This document shows, piece after piece, positions 1-5,875 of a stretch of DNA of 5,875 bases; position 1 is the first letter of the stretch; every line of letters begins with the position of its first letter. This DNA is from Candidatus Altimarinota bacterium. Lineage in GTDB: Bacteria; Patescibacteriota; Gracilibacteria; UBA4473. The notes beneath the pieces were generated by a model that was not told where the DNA came from, searched no databases, and saw nothing but the letters and a program-made list of their open reading frames with translations. Where the stretch lies: assembly GCA_026982915.1 (NCBI GenBank), contig JALWQU010000097.1, positions 1-5,875 of the forward strand, given 5' to 3'. Position numbers and translations under genes: made by a program.

Positions 1-62
1 CTATCATTCCTGTAAATGTCGTTCACAGAAAATCTCCCAAACCTCCCAACCAGACTACTATG

Positions 63-1184
63 CTAGATTTTTTGTCCGGAAAACTTAAGACTTTTTAGTC
101 CATCTTTGATTTGACTGAATAATTTATTTCTTTCAATTTCAGAGAGGTCTAGGGTGGAGTCATCAAACGAGGCAGGAGTTAGTGTCTTCAATTCGACGGT
201 AGAAGGTATTATGACTTTTGCGTCATTGGGAAGCACATCTAAACCACTAAAATCTGAGATGGCTGAGGGTAGTGTGAACTCCTTTAAAAAACTAGCAAGA
301 TCTATATACTTATTTAATTCGTCTATATTCTTAGCCGTACTTATTAGGTTTTGCAAATATTTTAGACCAACGCCTTCGTTATTTTTGCCATAGTTGCAGT
401 ATGCGCTTAAATTTTTTCTCATTTCAGTTTGTTTCTCTTGTAGTGATTTCTTTTGATCTGTCGTTAAGTCTTGCTTCATAAATTCCGCTACCGCTGAATC
501 AAAATTAGTAAGTATCTTAAGGTTTTCAGTAGTGACACCCTCATCTAGACAAAAGTTTTTTGTATTATCTATAGCCTCTTTAATATCAAGATCTAGGAGA
601 GCCTCCTCGCTAATATCAAGATCTGGTAAGTCTTCATCGTCTATATCAAACTCTAGGTCTTCATTGTTTGACTCTGTTGAATCTCCAACAACTTCCGCAG
701 CAGCCCCACTTGTGGTTTCTTGAGTATCTGAAACAGTCTCGCTAGCTAGTTTAGCTTTCAGCTTTTCTTTGATTGTACTGGATAGATCTAGAATCTCGTT
801 GCACCACTTTATATTTTTCAGAGCCACTTTTGCTTCTCTAGCTAGGGTATTTGCTATTTGTTGACATTGTTTTTTTTGTGGTCCCTCATTCAAAACTGCC
901 AACCAATTCGGTATATTCGCCGCCTTTATATCTTTAAGGATTGCGATACTTTCTTCTTTTTTCATTTCAATCTCTTGGTCATGTTTTTCTATGGCGTTTA
1001 GTACTACCTGAGAATTTATTAAATCAGAATTGTTGTTTATGGTTTCTTGAAATTTACTAAGGAGATCCGAAAGACGTTCATTAGTATCAGAGTCTTTTAA
1101 ATGTTTTAGTAGCTTCTGTTGATCTGCTTGATGATTAATAGCTGTTGCTATATCTTCTTCGTTATAAGTCGGTTCTTCTGGCAT
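63..1184 (-). CDS. Acidic helical protein of unknown function, 373 aa
   Basis: I do not recognise a family. The ATG at 1184 is the most upstream possible start, because two in-frame TAA codons lie just before it; the stop is TAG. No signal peptide or membrane segment is visible, so the protein is probably cytoplasmic. Residues 1-150 look helical and charged, with a possible coiled coil around 60-90 and 105-145. Residues 150-175 are a Ser/Thr/Ala/Glu-rich linker. Residues 177-206 are three degenerate 10-residue acidic units built on L-x-[FL]-D-I. Residues 207-300 are helical again, with two cysteines (C212, C263). The last 70 residues are less charged, with a short Val/Ile-rich segment (323-331). 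No Shine-Dalgarno sequence precedes the ATG. It is the last gene visible in a co-oriented group with the 57-aa and 884-aa genes; its acidity contrasts with the basic stretches in both. That the gene is real is well supported by length and clean frame; function is unknown. Confidence 0.85.
   Translation of the reverse strand: MPEEPTYNEEDIATAINHQADQQKLLKHLKDSDTNERLSDLLSKFQETINNNSDLINSQVVLNAIEKHDQEIEMKKEESIAILKDIKAANIPNWLAVLNEGPQKKQCQQIANTLAREAKVALKNIKWCNEILDLSSTIKEKLKAKLASETVSDTQETTSGAAAEVVGDSTESNNEDLEFDIDDEDLPDLDISEEALLDLDIKEAIDNTKNFCLDEGVTTENLKILTNFDSAVAEFMKQDLTTDQKKSLQEKQTEMRKNLSAYCNYGKNNEGVGLKYLQNLISTAKNIDELNKYIDLASFLKEFTLPSAISDFSGLDVLPNDAKVIIPSTVELKTLTPASFDDSTLDLSEIERNKLFSQIKDGLKSLKFSGQKI
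581..654 (-). repeat. Three 30-bp tandem repeat units inside the acidic protein gene
   Basis: The 14-mer TAATATCAAGATCT (plus-strand reading) occurs exactly at 581 and at 611. A degenerate third copy with 10 of 14 matches begins at 641, so the period is exactly 30 bp. In the minus-strand protein this gives three 10-residue units (residues 177-186, 187-196, 197-206) sharing L-x-[FL]-D-I followed by acidic residues. Because the period is a multiple of three, copy number can change without breaking the frame. Confidence 0.65.
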
Positions 1185-1199
1185 TTTTGAGAGTTATTA

Positions 1200-1236
1200 A
1201 TTATAAGGATATTAACTGTAATATAAATATTGTCAA
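1200..1236 (-). promoter_or_regulatory. Candidate sigma70-type promoter before the 373-aa gene
   Basis: On the minus strand a perfect TTGACA (-35, positions 1236-1231) is followed after 16 bp by TAATAT (1214-1209; 4 of 6 matches to TATAAT). A perfect TATAAT also lies at 1205-1200, but it is 25 bp from the TTGACA and has no good -35 of its own. Initiation from the first pair would give a leader of roughly 15-20 nt before the ATG at 1184. The gap is extremely AT-rich, so -10-like words are expected by chance; the exact TTGACA is the main support. Confidence 0.4.
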
Positions 1237-1271
1237 TAGTTATTTTGACTTATTTTGTAAATCCAATTTTA

Positions 1272-1445
1272 TTACTTTGCTTTGGCAATTTTTTTGAATT
1301 CTTTTATGAGGTGTTCAACTTTCTTTTTAGCCTTCATCCTATCGTTCTTTAGTCGTTCGGTCTCTTGTTCGAGGGCTTGTATTAAATTTTTTGTAGGGTC
1401 ATCTGTTTTACTGTTTTTTCCGTGATTGGCTTTGGTTATTTTCAT
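1272..1445 (-). CDS. Small lysine-rich coiled-coil protein, 57 aa
   Basis: This short open frame starts with ATG at 1445 and ends in tandem TAA codons (1274-1272, then 1271-1269). It encodes 57 residues with 15 Lys and 2 Arg against 8 acidic residues, so it is strongly basic. Residues 21-57 have a heptad pattern with hydrophobic positions I22, L25, L32, V43, L46, F50 and I53, consistent with one amphipathic helix or coiled coil; residues 1-20 are polar and probably disordered. There is no signal peptide, membrane segment or cysteine. It lies 49 nt after the stop of the 884-aa gene and 87 nt before the 373-aa start, on the same strand, so cotranscription is likely. The leader shows no Shine-Dalgarno sequence. 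Its placement, tandem stop codons and protein-like helix pattern support a real gene, but at this length chance cannot be excluded. Function unknown. Confidence 0.6.
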   Translation of the reverse strand: MKITKANHGKNSKTDDPTKNLIQALEQETERLKNDRMKAKKKVEHLIKEFKKIAKAK

Positions 1446-1494
1446 GATTATGGGGGTTATTTTATTATTATTTTATGAACTTATGGATATTTTT

Positions 1495-4149
1495 CTAGCC
1501 TTTTTCCCTTAGAGTCGCTAATTCTTTGTAGGCAGTACGAAGATCATCGGTGGATTGGCTATCAAGAGCTGTCTTTATTTTTTTGAGTATATTACTATAT
1601 TCATTTACAGATAGATTACTGCGTGATTGCCTTAATCGACGTAAGAGATTCAACATCGTTCTTTTTAGTGATAAATAAGGCGGTATAGGTTTTAGTTCTT
1701 CATCAATAACAATACTATGCGGAACGGCTTTCATGATAGGTTCGGTCTCCGTAAATCGATAGCTATGAATATCATTAGGCATCCCTTCTTTTTTATCAAA
1801 AATCGAGACTTTTCCGAGCGGGGGTTTTTCTGGGAATTCCCAGTTATTGGGGATGGCTTTACTTTTACTTTCTGCCTCCAATAAGACAATAACTCGTTTT
1901 GGTTCACCGGCTATGATTACCGTTCCTTCATACAACTGATACGGATAAGCGTCTTCGAGCATGACCATGTCGGTGAGATCGGTTGTTGGCTGATTGATAT
2001 CGATCCGACCGTGTGTCATCGTCGTGTTGTAAACCCGCATTTCCGCCCGTAACCCGATTTGCTTTCTTTCCGCGGATTGTTTTTCCATGAGTCGGAACTG
2101 ATCACTGATATTATTTCGTTGTTGTTCTACAAACTCTTCACGAATAGTTACTTTACGGCTTGTTTCTAGGGATCGCATGATTCGGCTATTAACCGAAGTC
2201 GGCACCTGACTACCATCTGGGAGATTTTTGCTTAATTCATCTACTTTACTTGTATAGCTGGAAAGATCGAGTTTTGTAAATAAGGGGGTTTGTGGATGAG
2301 CTGTGGGATCATTTAAGTGTGCCTGTTTTTCTCCCGCTTTCCGCTGAATTTCTTGCTCATACCGTTTTACACGAGAATTGATAGTTTTGAACTGTGTCCA
2401 AGCCTTTAGGATAACAACTCCTTCCTTTCCATATTTTGTGATAATTTTGTCATGATTGTCTATGCTGAATTCGCTGAAAGTTTCGGCGATACTTTCATAA
2501 GTCTCGATAAAGTTGATTAGTGGTTCAATGCCGACGGTTACTTTTCCTAAGAAATCATCTATATCTGTTTGATCAAAAGCTTCTTTGAGATCATCACTTT
2601 TAAGGGCTTTGTATTGATTAAATAAGGGTTGGATCTGTTCACTGTAAAGCGCGAGTTTTTCGCTATTGCTATTGTTTTCATTGCTAGCCCCTCCCTTCTT
2701 GTTTATCCATCCGTAGAGTTTGCGGATAATGGTGTCATCTTTTATTTCTGTTAACCGATGAGGGTCTTCATTGAAATACTCAATATACCCTACAATACGA
2801 TCTTCATCAGTAGCGTTTAGCATCTGAGCATTGGGGCCCGTCTCCTCAAAAGGAATATAAAGCGCGATTTCGTTTAGAATATTCCGTAAAGATTCTCCCG
2901 CAATAGGCGCTATATTTAACACTTCTTTTATGTGTTGCTTCACTTTATCGAAATACGCTCCTTCATTGGCAGGATTTTCTATCTTGGCGGCCGAATTATC
3001 AAAGTCTACCTGCCGGTCAAGTAGCCGGTTTACCGTGGCTTCATTGTTCTTGGCTTTTTCGTTGACGGCATCGTCTTTTAGGATGTATTTGGATTCATTT
3101 ATCCGGAGTGCTTCAAAGACATCAAATCTAGAATCTATATGTAGTCCAAGCTTTGTTGTAAAATCTCTTAGTTTGGAAGAGCATTTTCCTTCCTTTATTA
3201 TCGTTTTTATGGTAGCTCGTAATTTGGAGGATTCTATGTAGTCATTTTCAAGATCATGTTTTTCTATTTTTCGGGTTATTTGTGAATTTACATACCGCAT
3301 TTGTCGTGTTTTTTCGACCCGGACAGCGGCTATTCGTTTTTTTAGCATTTGGTGCACCTTTCTGATATTCTGGATATGTTGTGCGACATTCCGGTTGTAT
3401 CGTTCCATTTTTCGATTATGGGCCATTTTTCCGGTTACAATGGAACTTGGGGTTCCCAGTAAAGTCCCAGCTAAGACGGTTTTCCCGAAAAGAGCTCCAA
3501 GAGCCAGACCGGGAACGGCAGCGGCGGCGGTTTTAGTTTTATCGATGATTGTAGTATTCTTTACCCATCCATGGGTGGATCTTTTTTGGGTTTCGATACG
3601 CTGGTTTTCGAGCACGCGTTGAAGGGCTTGATTGGAAAAACTATCAATCATTTGTTCGGCAACTTCTAGAGAGCCTAGAGAAGCTTTTGACATATCTTTC
3701 CTAGTCCCTTTTACCGATATAGCCGTTATGGTATCCTTAAAGGTATTGCTTATTATGGTTGATTTTAAGGGAGTGATATCACTGCCGCTTATATCCTCAA
3801 AATGTTTTAAATAGGCGCCTTTTTGTGCTTTTATAATATCCAAGAAACTTTCGGTTCCGACGCCTCGACTACTATCTTTTCCGAAGATTTTATCAAGCTT
3901 TATCCCGAGACTTTTACTTATGAGGAAATTCTTTTCCATGGAAAGTGGGTCGGTTATGGCATCAACTTTTTCTGTGTTTTCAGTTACGACCTTTGTGAGC
4001 AGTTTGTCTATGAAGGCTTGCTCTCTTTGCTTTTCTTCTTCCGTGTCATTCTTATCAAGTGTATCTGGTCTTCCTGCTAAACATCCATCCATATGGAGCG
4101 GATCAGTATCTTCCTTGAGAAATATATATCGTCCAGAACGGCTTTTCAT
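1495..4149 (-). CDS. Large protein of unknown function with glycine-zipper segment and basic helical region, 884 aa
   Basis: I recognise no family. The ATG at 4149 is the first possible start, since tandem in-frame TAA codons lie just upstream; the stop is TAG. Residues 1-200 are mixed-charge and have no signal peptide. Residues 207-240 are the only long hydrophobic stretch, with glycines at 214, 218, 222, 228 and 232 (GxxxGxxxG, then GxxxG), a glycine-zipper pattern seen in membrane-inserting or tightly packed helices. Residues 241-320 are a very basic, probably coiled-coil helix. Residues 320-700 are mostly helical, with a Gly/Asn/Ser linker at 486-496 and charged helices near 590-610 and 655-700. 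Residues 735-815 look beta-rich and could be a small folded domain, and 825-884 form basic, then mixed helices. Only two cysteines occur (C23, C323). It is the first gene of a co-oriented trio and has its own promoter. A scaffold, secreted effector-like or membrane-associated role is possible, but nothing proves any of these. Confidence 0.93.
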   Translation of the reverse strand: MKSRSGRYIFLKEDTDPLHMDGCLAGRPDTLDKNDTEEEKQREQAFIDKLLTKVVTENTEKVDAITDPLSMEKNFLISKSLGIKLDKIFGKDSSRGVGTESFLDIIKAQKGAYLKHFEDISGSDITPLKSTIISNTFKDTITAISVKGTRKDMSKASLGSLEVAEQMIDSFSNQALQRVLENQRIETQKRSTHGWVKNTTIIDKTKTAAAAVPGLALGALFGKTVLAGTLLGTPSSIVTGKMAHNRKMERYNRNVAQHIQNIRKVHQMLKKRIAAVRVEKTRQMRYVNSQITRKIEKHDLENDYIESSKLRATIKTIIKEGKCSSKLRDFTTKLGLHIDSRFDVFEALRINESKYILKDDAVNEKAKNNEATVNRLLDRQVDFDNSAAKIENPANEGAYFDKVKQHIKEVLNIAPIAGESLRNILNEIALYIPFEETGPNAQMLNATDEDRIVGYIEYFNEDPHRLTEIKDDTIIRKLYGWINKKGGASNENNSNSEKLALYSEQIQPLFNQYKALKSDDLKEAFDQTDIDDFLGKVTVGIEPLINFIETYESIAETFSEFSIDNHDKIITKYGKEGVVILKAWTQFKTINSRVKRYEQEIQRKAGEKQAHLNDPTAHPQTPLFTKLDLSSYTSKVDELSKNLPDGSQVPTSVNSRIMRSLETSRKVTIREEFVEQQRNNISDQFRLMEKQSAERKQIGLRAEMRVYNTTMTHGRIDINQPTTDLTDMVMLEDAYPYQLYEGTVIIAGEPKRVIVLLEAESKSKAIPNNWEFPEKPPLGKVSIFDKKEGMPNDIHSYRFTETEPIMKAVPHSIVIDEELKPIPPYLSLKRTMLNLLRRLRQSRSNLSVNEYSNILKKIKTALDSQSTDDLRTAYKELATLREKG

Positions 4150-4180
4150 TTTATTGATTTATTAGCGCAAAATTCCCGCT

Positions 4181-4208
4181 ATTATATCATAAAATCATTA
4201 TAATTCAA
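4181..4208 (-). promoter_or_regulatory. Extended -10 promoter of the 884-aa gene cluster
   Basis: Read on the minus strand: TTGAAT (-35, 4208-4203; 4 of 6 matches to TTGACA), a 16-bp spacer, then TATAAT (-10, 4186-4181) preceded by TG at 4189-4188, giving a perfect TGnTATAAT extended -10. The expected start point is near 4174, leaving a leader of about 25 nt. That leader has no Shine-Dalgarno sequence; it ends in an A/T-rich stretch directly before the ATG. This is the best promoter in the window, although AT-rich background raises the chance of false matches. Confidence 0.6.
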
Positions 4209-4337
4209 ATTTTAAAGGTGTTTTTTTTGGTAAATCTCATTTTGATGTGTCGGAGGTAAAGTAGGCATATATAGATTTAAAATGATACCACCAAAGAGAT
4301 TATTCTTTTGAAATAATCCCCTAAAAAACAAGAACGA

Positions 4338-4372
4338 TTCCGCCCCTTGCAGGGGAGGCTAGGCGGGGTATA
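4338..4372 (-). repeat. GC-rich hairpin repeat, copy A (inverted)
   Basis: Read on the minus strand this begins TATACCCC, then a 9-nt pyrimidine-rich arm, CCCC, TGCAA, GGGG, CGGAA. Aligned without gaps to copy B it matches at 27 of 35 positions. It can fold as CCCCT/AGGGG with a 3-nt loop, or alternatively with CCGCC pairing to GGCGG farther out. It is strikingly GC-rich against its flanks. The two runs of C followed by one run of G define the family. Confidence 0.65.
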
Positions 4373-4471
4373 AGAAATTATTCCTGCTCTGGCTTTGGCA
4401 TATTATTTCTCAAATTCCTTCATTTTCCTTTTTCTGTTTTACGATTTATGGTTTTACTCATAGGAACTAAA

Positions 4472-4506
4472 CATACCCCTCTTAATCTCCCCTGCTAGGG
4501 GAGAAA
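4472..4506 (+). repeat. GC-rich hairpin repeat, copy B
   Basis: Same family as copy A, opposite orientation. It starts CATACCCC and carries a perfect 8-bp stem TCTCCCCT (4486-4493) with AGGGGAGA (4497-4504) around a GCT loop. There is no T-tract on either side, so it does not look like an intrinsic terminator, and no gene on the plus strand ends nearby. Because it is inverted relative to copy A, the two copies could pair with each other over about 35 nt in single-stranded DNA or RNA. Confidence 0.65.
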
Positions 4507-4561
4507 TAAATCGAATCTTAATATTTATCAGCACATCATTTTGGGGATTACCCGTTTTTTT

Positions 4562-4655
4562 GGATAATTCTTTTTTTGAGAAGGATAGTATTTTAAAGAT
4601 AAGGATAATTCGTCTAGTCTCATTTATTCAGTCTCTCTTTTTCGTTGGATAATTC
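4562..4655 (+). repeat. Three direct copies of GGATAATTC spaced 41 and 44 bp
   Basis: Exact copies begin at 4562, 4603 and 4647. The first and third extend to TTGGATAATTCTT. The sequence between copies is CT-rich but otherwise not conserved. The near-regular spacing of about four helical turns could suit a DNA-binding protein, or it may be decay of a larger tandem repeat. There is no nearby promoter that would make this an obvious operator. Confidence 0.4.
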
Positions 4656-4674
4656 TTCCTCTTCAAGCGGGAAA

Positions 4675-4742
4675 TCGAAGAATCTTATAATTTTCAAGAG
4701 ATGCTTCACAACATTCCGTTGGGTTCGAAGTTCAGCATGACA
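4675..4742 (+). repeat. Possible REP-like dispersed element
   Basis: The segment begins TCGAAGAATCTTA and ends with AGAGATGCTTC, a variable middle and CAGCATGACA. The arms ATGCT (4701-4705) and AGCAT (4734-4738) can pair, with CTTC/GAAG inside. The GAAGAATCT ... AGATGCTTC ... CAGCATGACA layout resembles small non-coding repeats I associate with many uncultivated bacterial genomes. That resemblance is from memory; only one copy lies in this window, so the repeat status cannot be shown here. Confidence 0.35.
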
Positions 4743-4765
4743 ATTTGAATTAATCCTGATATTTA

Positions 4766-4803
4766 ACACCCCTTGACTTCCCCTCTTTCAAAAAGCGGGG
4801 AAA
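4766..4803 (+). repeat. GC-rich hairpin repeat, copy C (diverged)
   Basis: Same orientation and plan as copy B: ACACCCC, a short arm, CTTCCCC, a loop region, GGGGAAA. The hairpin is TTCCCC (4778-4783) with GGGGAA (4797-4802), continued inside by CTTT/AAAG around a CAA loop after one mismatch. The loop side is longer than in A and B, so it is the most diverged member. It lies between the ftsZ terminator and the other copies. Confidence 0.5.
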
Positions 4804-4837
4804 CTTTCCTTTGTAGTTTTCTATACTAGATCACCTT

Positions 4838-4865
4838 AAAAAAAAGACACGCCGCGGCGTGTCTC
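4838..4865 (-). terminator. Intrinsic terminator of ftsZ
   Basis: Read on the minus strand: an 8-bp stem AGACACGC / GCGTGTCT with a CGCG loop (a perfect 20-bp palindrome, 4845-4864), followed at once by a run of T corresponding to the A run at 4838-4845. It sits 47 nt after the ftsZ stop codon, which is ideal for Rho-independent termination. The plus-strand side has no T-tract, so it acts in one direction only. Confidence 0.93.
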
Positions 4866-4911
4866 TACGTATACTTTATTACTTACCAAAACGGTGAAAA
4901 ATCTCACGAAT

Positions 4912-5875
4912 TTACTTTAACTTATTTCGTAAAAAAGCCGGTGTATCAAGATCATTTTCTTCATCTTTCAGTTCACCATTGAAAGAGAAAGCTTTTTTCA
5001 TGAGTTGTGCGTGCCCTGGTTTTTTACTCGCTTCTGGGGCAAATCCTGTAGCAATAACCGTGATTTTCATTTCTCCATCATAGGCTGGATCGATAACCGA
5101 ACCAAAGATAATATTGGCTTCAGGATCAGCGGCTTCAGTGATAACTTTGGCGGCTTCATCGATTTCATACATAGACAGATCATTACCACCCGTGATATTA
5201 AAGAGAATTCCTTTGGCTCCATGAACCGATTGCTCAAGAAGAGGGGATTCAATCGCGGCCTTAGCAGCATCGGTAGCACGGCTTTCTCCAGCACCATAGC
5301 CGATTCCCATAAGGGCGGTTCCCGCATTACTCATGATTGATTTTACATCCGCGAAATCCACATTGATGAGTCCGTGAAGCGTGATGAGATCTGCGATACC
5401 CTGAACTCCCTGACGGAGAACTTCGTCTACTACTGAAAATGCATCGGTAAGGGGTGTTTTTCGATCAATAATCGAAAGAATTCGGTCATTGGGGATAGTG
5501 ATAAGTGTATCAACATTTTTCTTCAGTTCTTCATAACCTTCATCGGCCTTTTTGGTTCGCATTTGACCTTCAAATGAAAAAGGTCGAGTGACAACGCCGA
5601 CGGTAAGGGCTCCAAGTTCTCGGGCAATACCCGCGATGACGGGGGCAGCTCCTGTTCCCGTTCCGCCACCGAGACCACAGGTCACAAAAACCATGTCTGC
5701 CCCCTTGAGGGTTGATTTTATTTCTTCGAGAGATTCTTCCGCCGCCATTTTTCCTACTTCTGGATTAGCACCGGCTCCGAGACCACGAGTGGCTTCTCGT
5801 CCGATATGAATTTTGTGCGTTGCATTAGAATGGAAAAGAGCTTGTGCGTCTGTATTAACCGAAATAAATTCTACA
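4912..5875 (-). CDS. ftsZ: Cell division GTPase FtsZ (5' end outside window)
   Basis: FtsZ is the tubulin-like GTPase that polymerises at midcell into the Z-ring and recruits the division machinery. The 320 visible residues start at [13 protein letters not shown], which matches residue 37 onward of E. coli FtsZ, so about 36 residues with the first Gly-rich loop lie beyond the right edge. An internal ATG at 5748 is not the start. Visible motifs in order: [11 protein letters not shown] (31-41), the tubulin signature GGGTGTG (69-75), ITIPND (125-130), and the T7 loop NVDFADV (171-177) with both catalytic aspartates. The C-terminal peptide DTPAFLR (310-316) for FtsA/ZipA-type partners is followed by NKLK and stop. 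The linker between the GTPase core and this peptide is only about 30 residues, shorter than E. coli's. The gene ends at a strong terminator, so nothing downstream is cotranscribed. Composition is more GC-rich than the unknown genes. Confidence 0.98.
   Translation of the reverse strand, partial: VEFISVNTDAQALFHSNATHKIHIGREATRGLGAGANPEVGKMAAEESLEEIKSTLKGADMVFVTCGLGGGTGTGAAPVIAGIARELGALTVGVVTRPFSFEGQMRTKKADEGYEELKKNVDTLITIPNDRILSIIDRKTPLTDAFSVVDEVLRQGVQGIADLITLHGLINVDFADVKSIMSNAGTALMGIGYGAGESRATDAAKAAIESPLLEQSVHGAKGILFNITGGNDLSMYEIDEAAKVITEAADPEANIIFGSVIDPAYDGEMKITVIATGFAPEASKKPGHAQLMKKAFSFNGELKDEENDLDTPAFLRNKLK

Larger units (their letters stand above)
4150..4911. other. Gene-free region of about 760 bp between ftsZ and the 884-aa gene
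   Basis: I see no credible coding frame on either strand here; the only near-SD start context on the plus strand (GGAGG at about 4251, ATG near 4283) opens an 8-codon frame. The region contains the ftsZ terminator at the right, the promoter of the 884-aa gene at the left, and between them several short repeats and hairpins listed separately. It contains no recognisable tRNA, riboswitch or CRISPR structure. Its density of GC-rich hairpins in otherwise AT-rich DNA suggests a landing zone for small non-coding repeats. Confidence 0.75.

Noticed and set aside
1..7. A minus-strand ATG (7-5) preceded by CAGGA, possibly the start of a next gene.
   Set aside because: Only seven bases of frame are visible before the window edge and the AGGA is too close to the ATG; no evidence of a gene.
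10..28. Hairpin on the minus strand (CTGTGAA / TTTACAG) downstream of the 373-aa gene, considered as its terminator.
   Set aside because: The stem is weak, includes a G-U pair, and no T-tract follows, so it does not qualify as an intrinsic terminator.
2930..4165. Several plus-strand open frames of 60-103 codons.
   Set aside because: They lie wholly or almost wholly opposite the 884-aa gene, have Ser/Phe-rich antisense composition and no start signals; they are shadows of that gene.
4298..4318. Small AT-rich stem GATTATT / AATAATC, considered as a terminator or operator.
   Set aside because: It is a 7-bp A/T stem in AT-rich DNA with no T-tract and no gene ending nearby; likely chance.
4338..4803. 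The spaced hairpin repeats considered as a CRISPR array.
   Set aside because: Copies are diverged, in mixed orientation and unevenly spaced (about 100 and 260 bp apart), with no cas genes visible.
5005..5809. Plus-strand frames and a second minus-strand frame overlapping ftsZ.
   Set aside because: ftsZ is unmistakable by its motifs across this whole region, so these are alternative-frame shadows.
4912..5875. Possibility that the organism uses genetic code 25 (UGA = glycine).
   Set aside because: FtsZ glycines, including the GGGTGTG loop, use GGN codons, and the reading frames are intact in the standard code.

Overview
The window is a stretch of bacterial chromosome in which every recognisable gene lies on the minus strand. 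The only gene of known function is ftsZ, which runs off the right edge. It reads cleanly with the standard code: its glycines are GGN codons and no in-frame TGA is needed, which argues against the UGA=Gly lineages. The AT-rich composition, compact FtsZ, large uncharacterised proteins and lack of Shine-Dalgarno sequences suggest an uncultivated candidate-phylum bacterium, with Patescibacteria/CPR as the best guess. That placement is an inference and is not proven by the sequence.

Layout in the direction of transcription (right to left): (i) ftsZ, 5' end outside the window, stop at 4912, followed by a textbook intrinsic terminator (4838-4865). (ii) A gene-free region of about 760 bp (4150-4911). 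It holds three diverged copies of a C/G-rich hairpin repeat, two of them facing each other, plus a small REP-like element and three copies of a 9-bp word. (iii) A good extended -10 promoter (4181-4208). (iv) An 884-residue protein of unknown function (1495-4149) with a glycine-zipper hydrophobic segment next to a long basic helical stretch. (v) A 57-residue lysine-rich coiled-coil protein (1272-1445). (vi) A 373-residue acidic protein (63-1184) with a short tandem-repeat acidic hinge, possibly with its own promoter.

The three unknown genes are co-oriented and close together (gaps of 49 and 87 bp). They probably form one expression unit, perhaps with a second internal start before the 373-residue gene. 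The basic/coiled-coil and strongly acidic character of the products, and the one potentially membrane-active segment, make a physical complex a reasonable hypothesis. Nothing in the sequence identifies the function. The terminator and separate promoter indicate that this cluster is transcribed independently of ftsZ.
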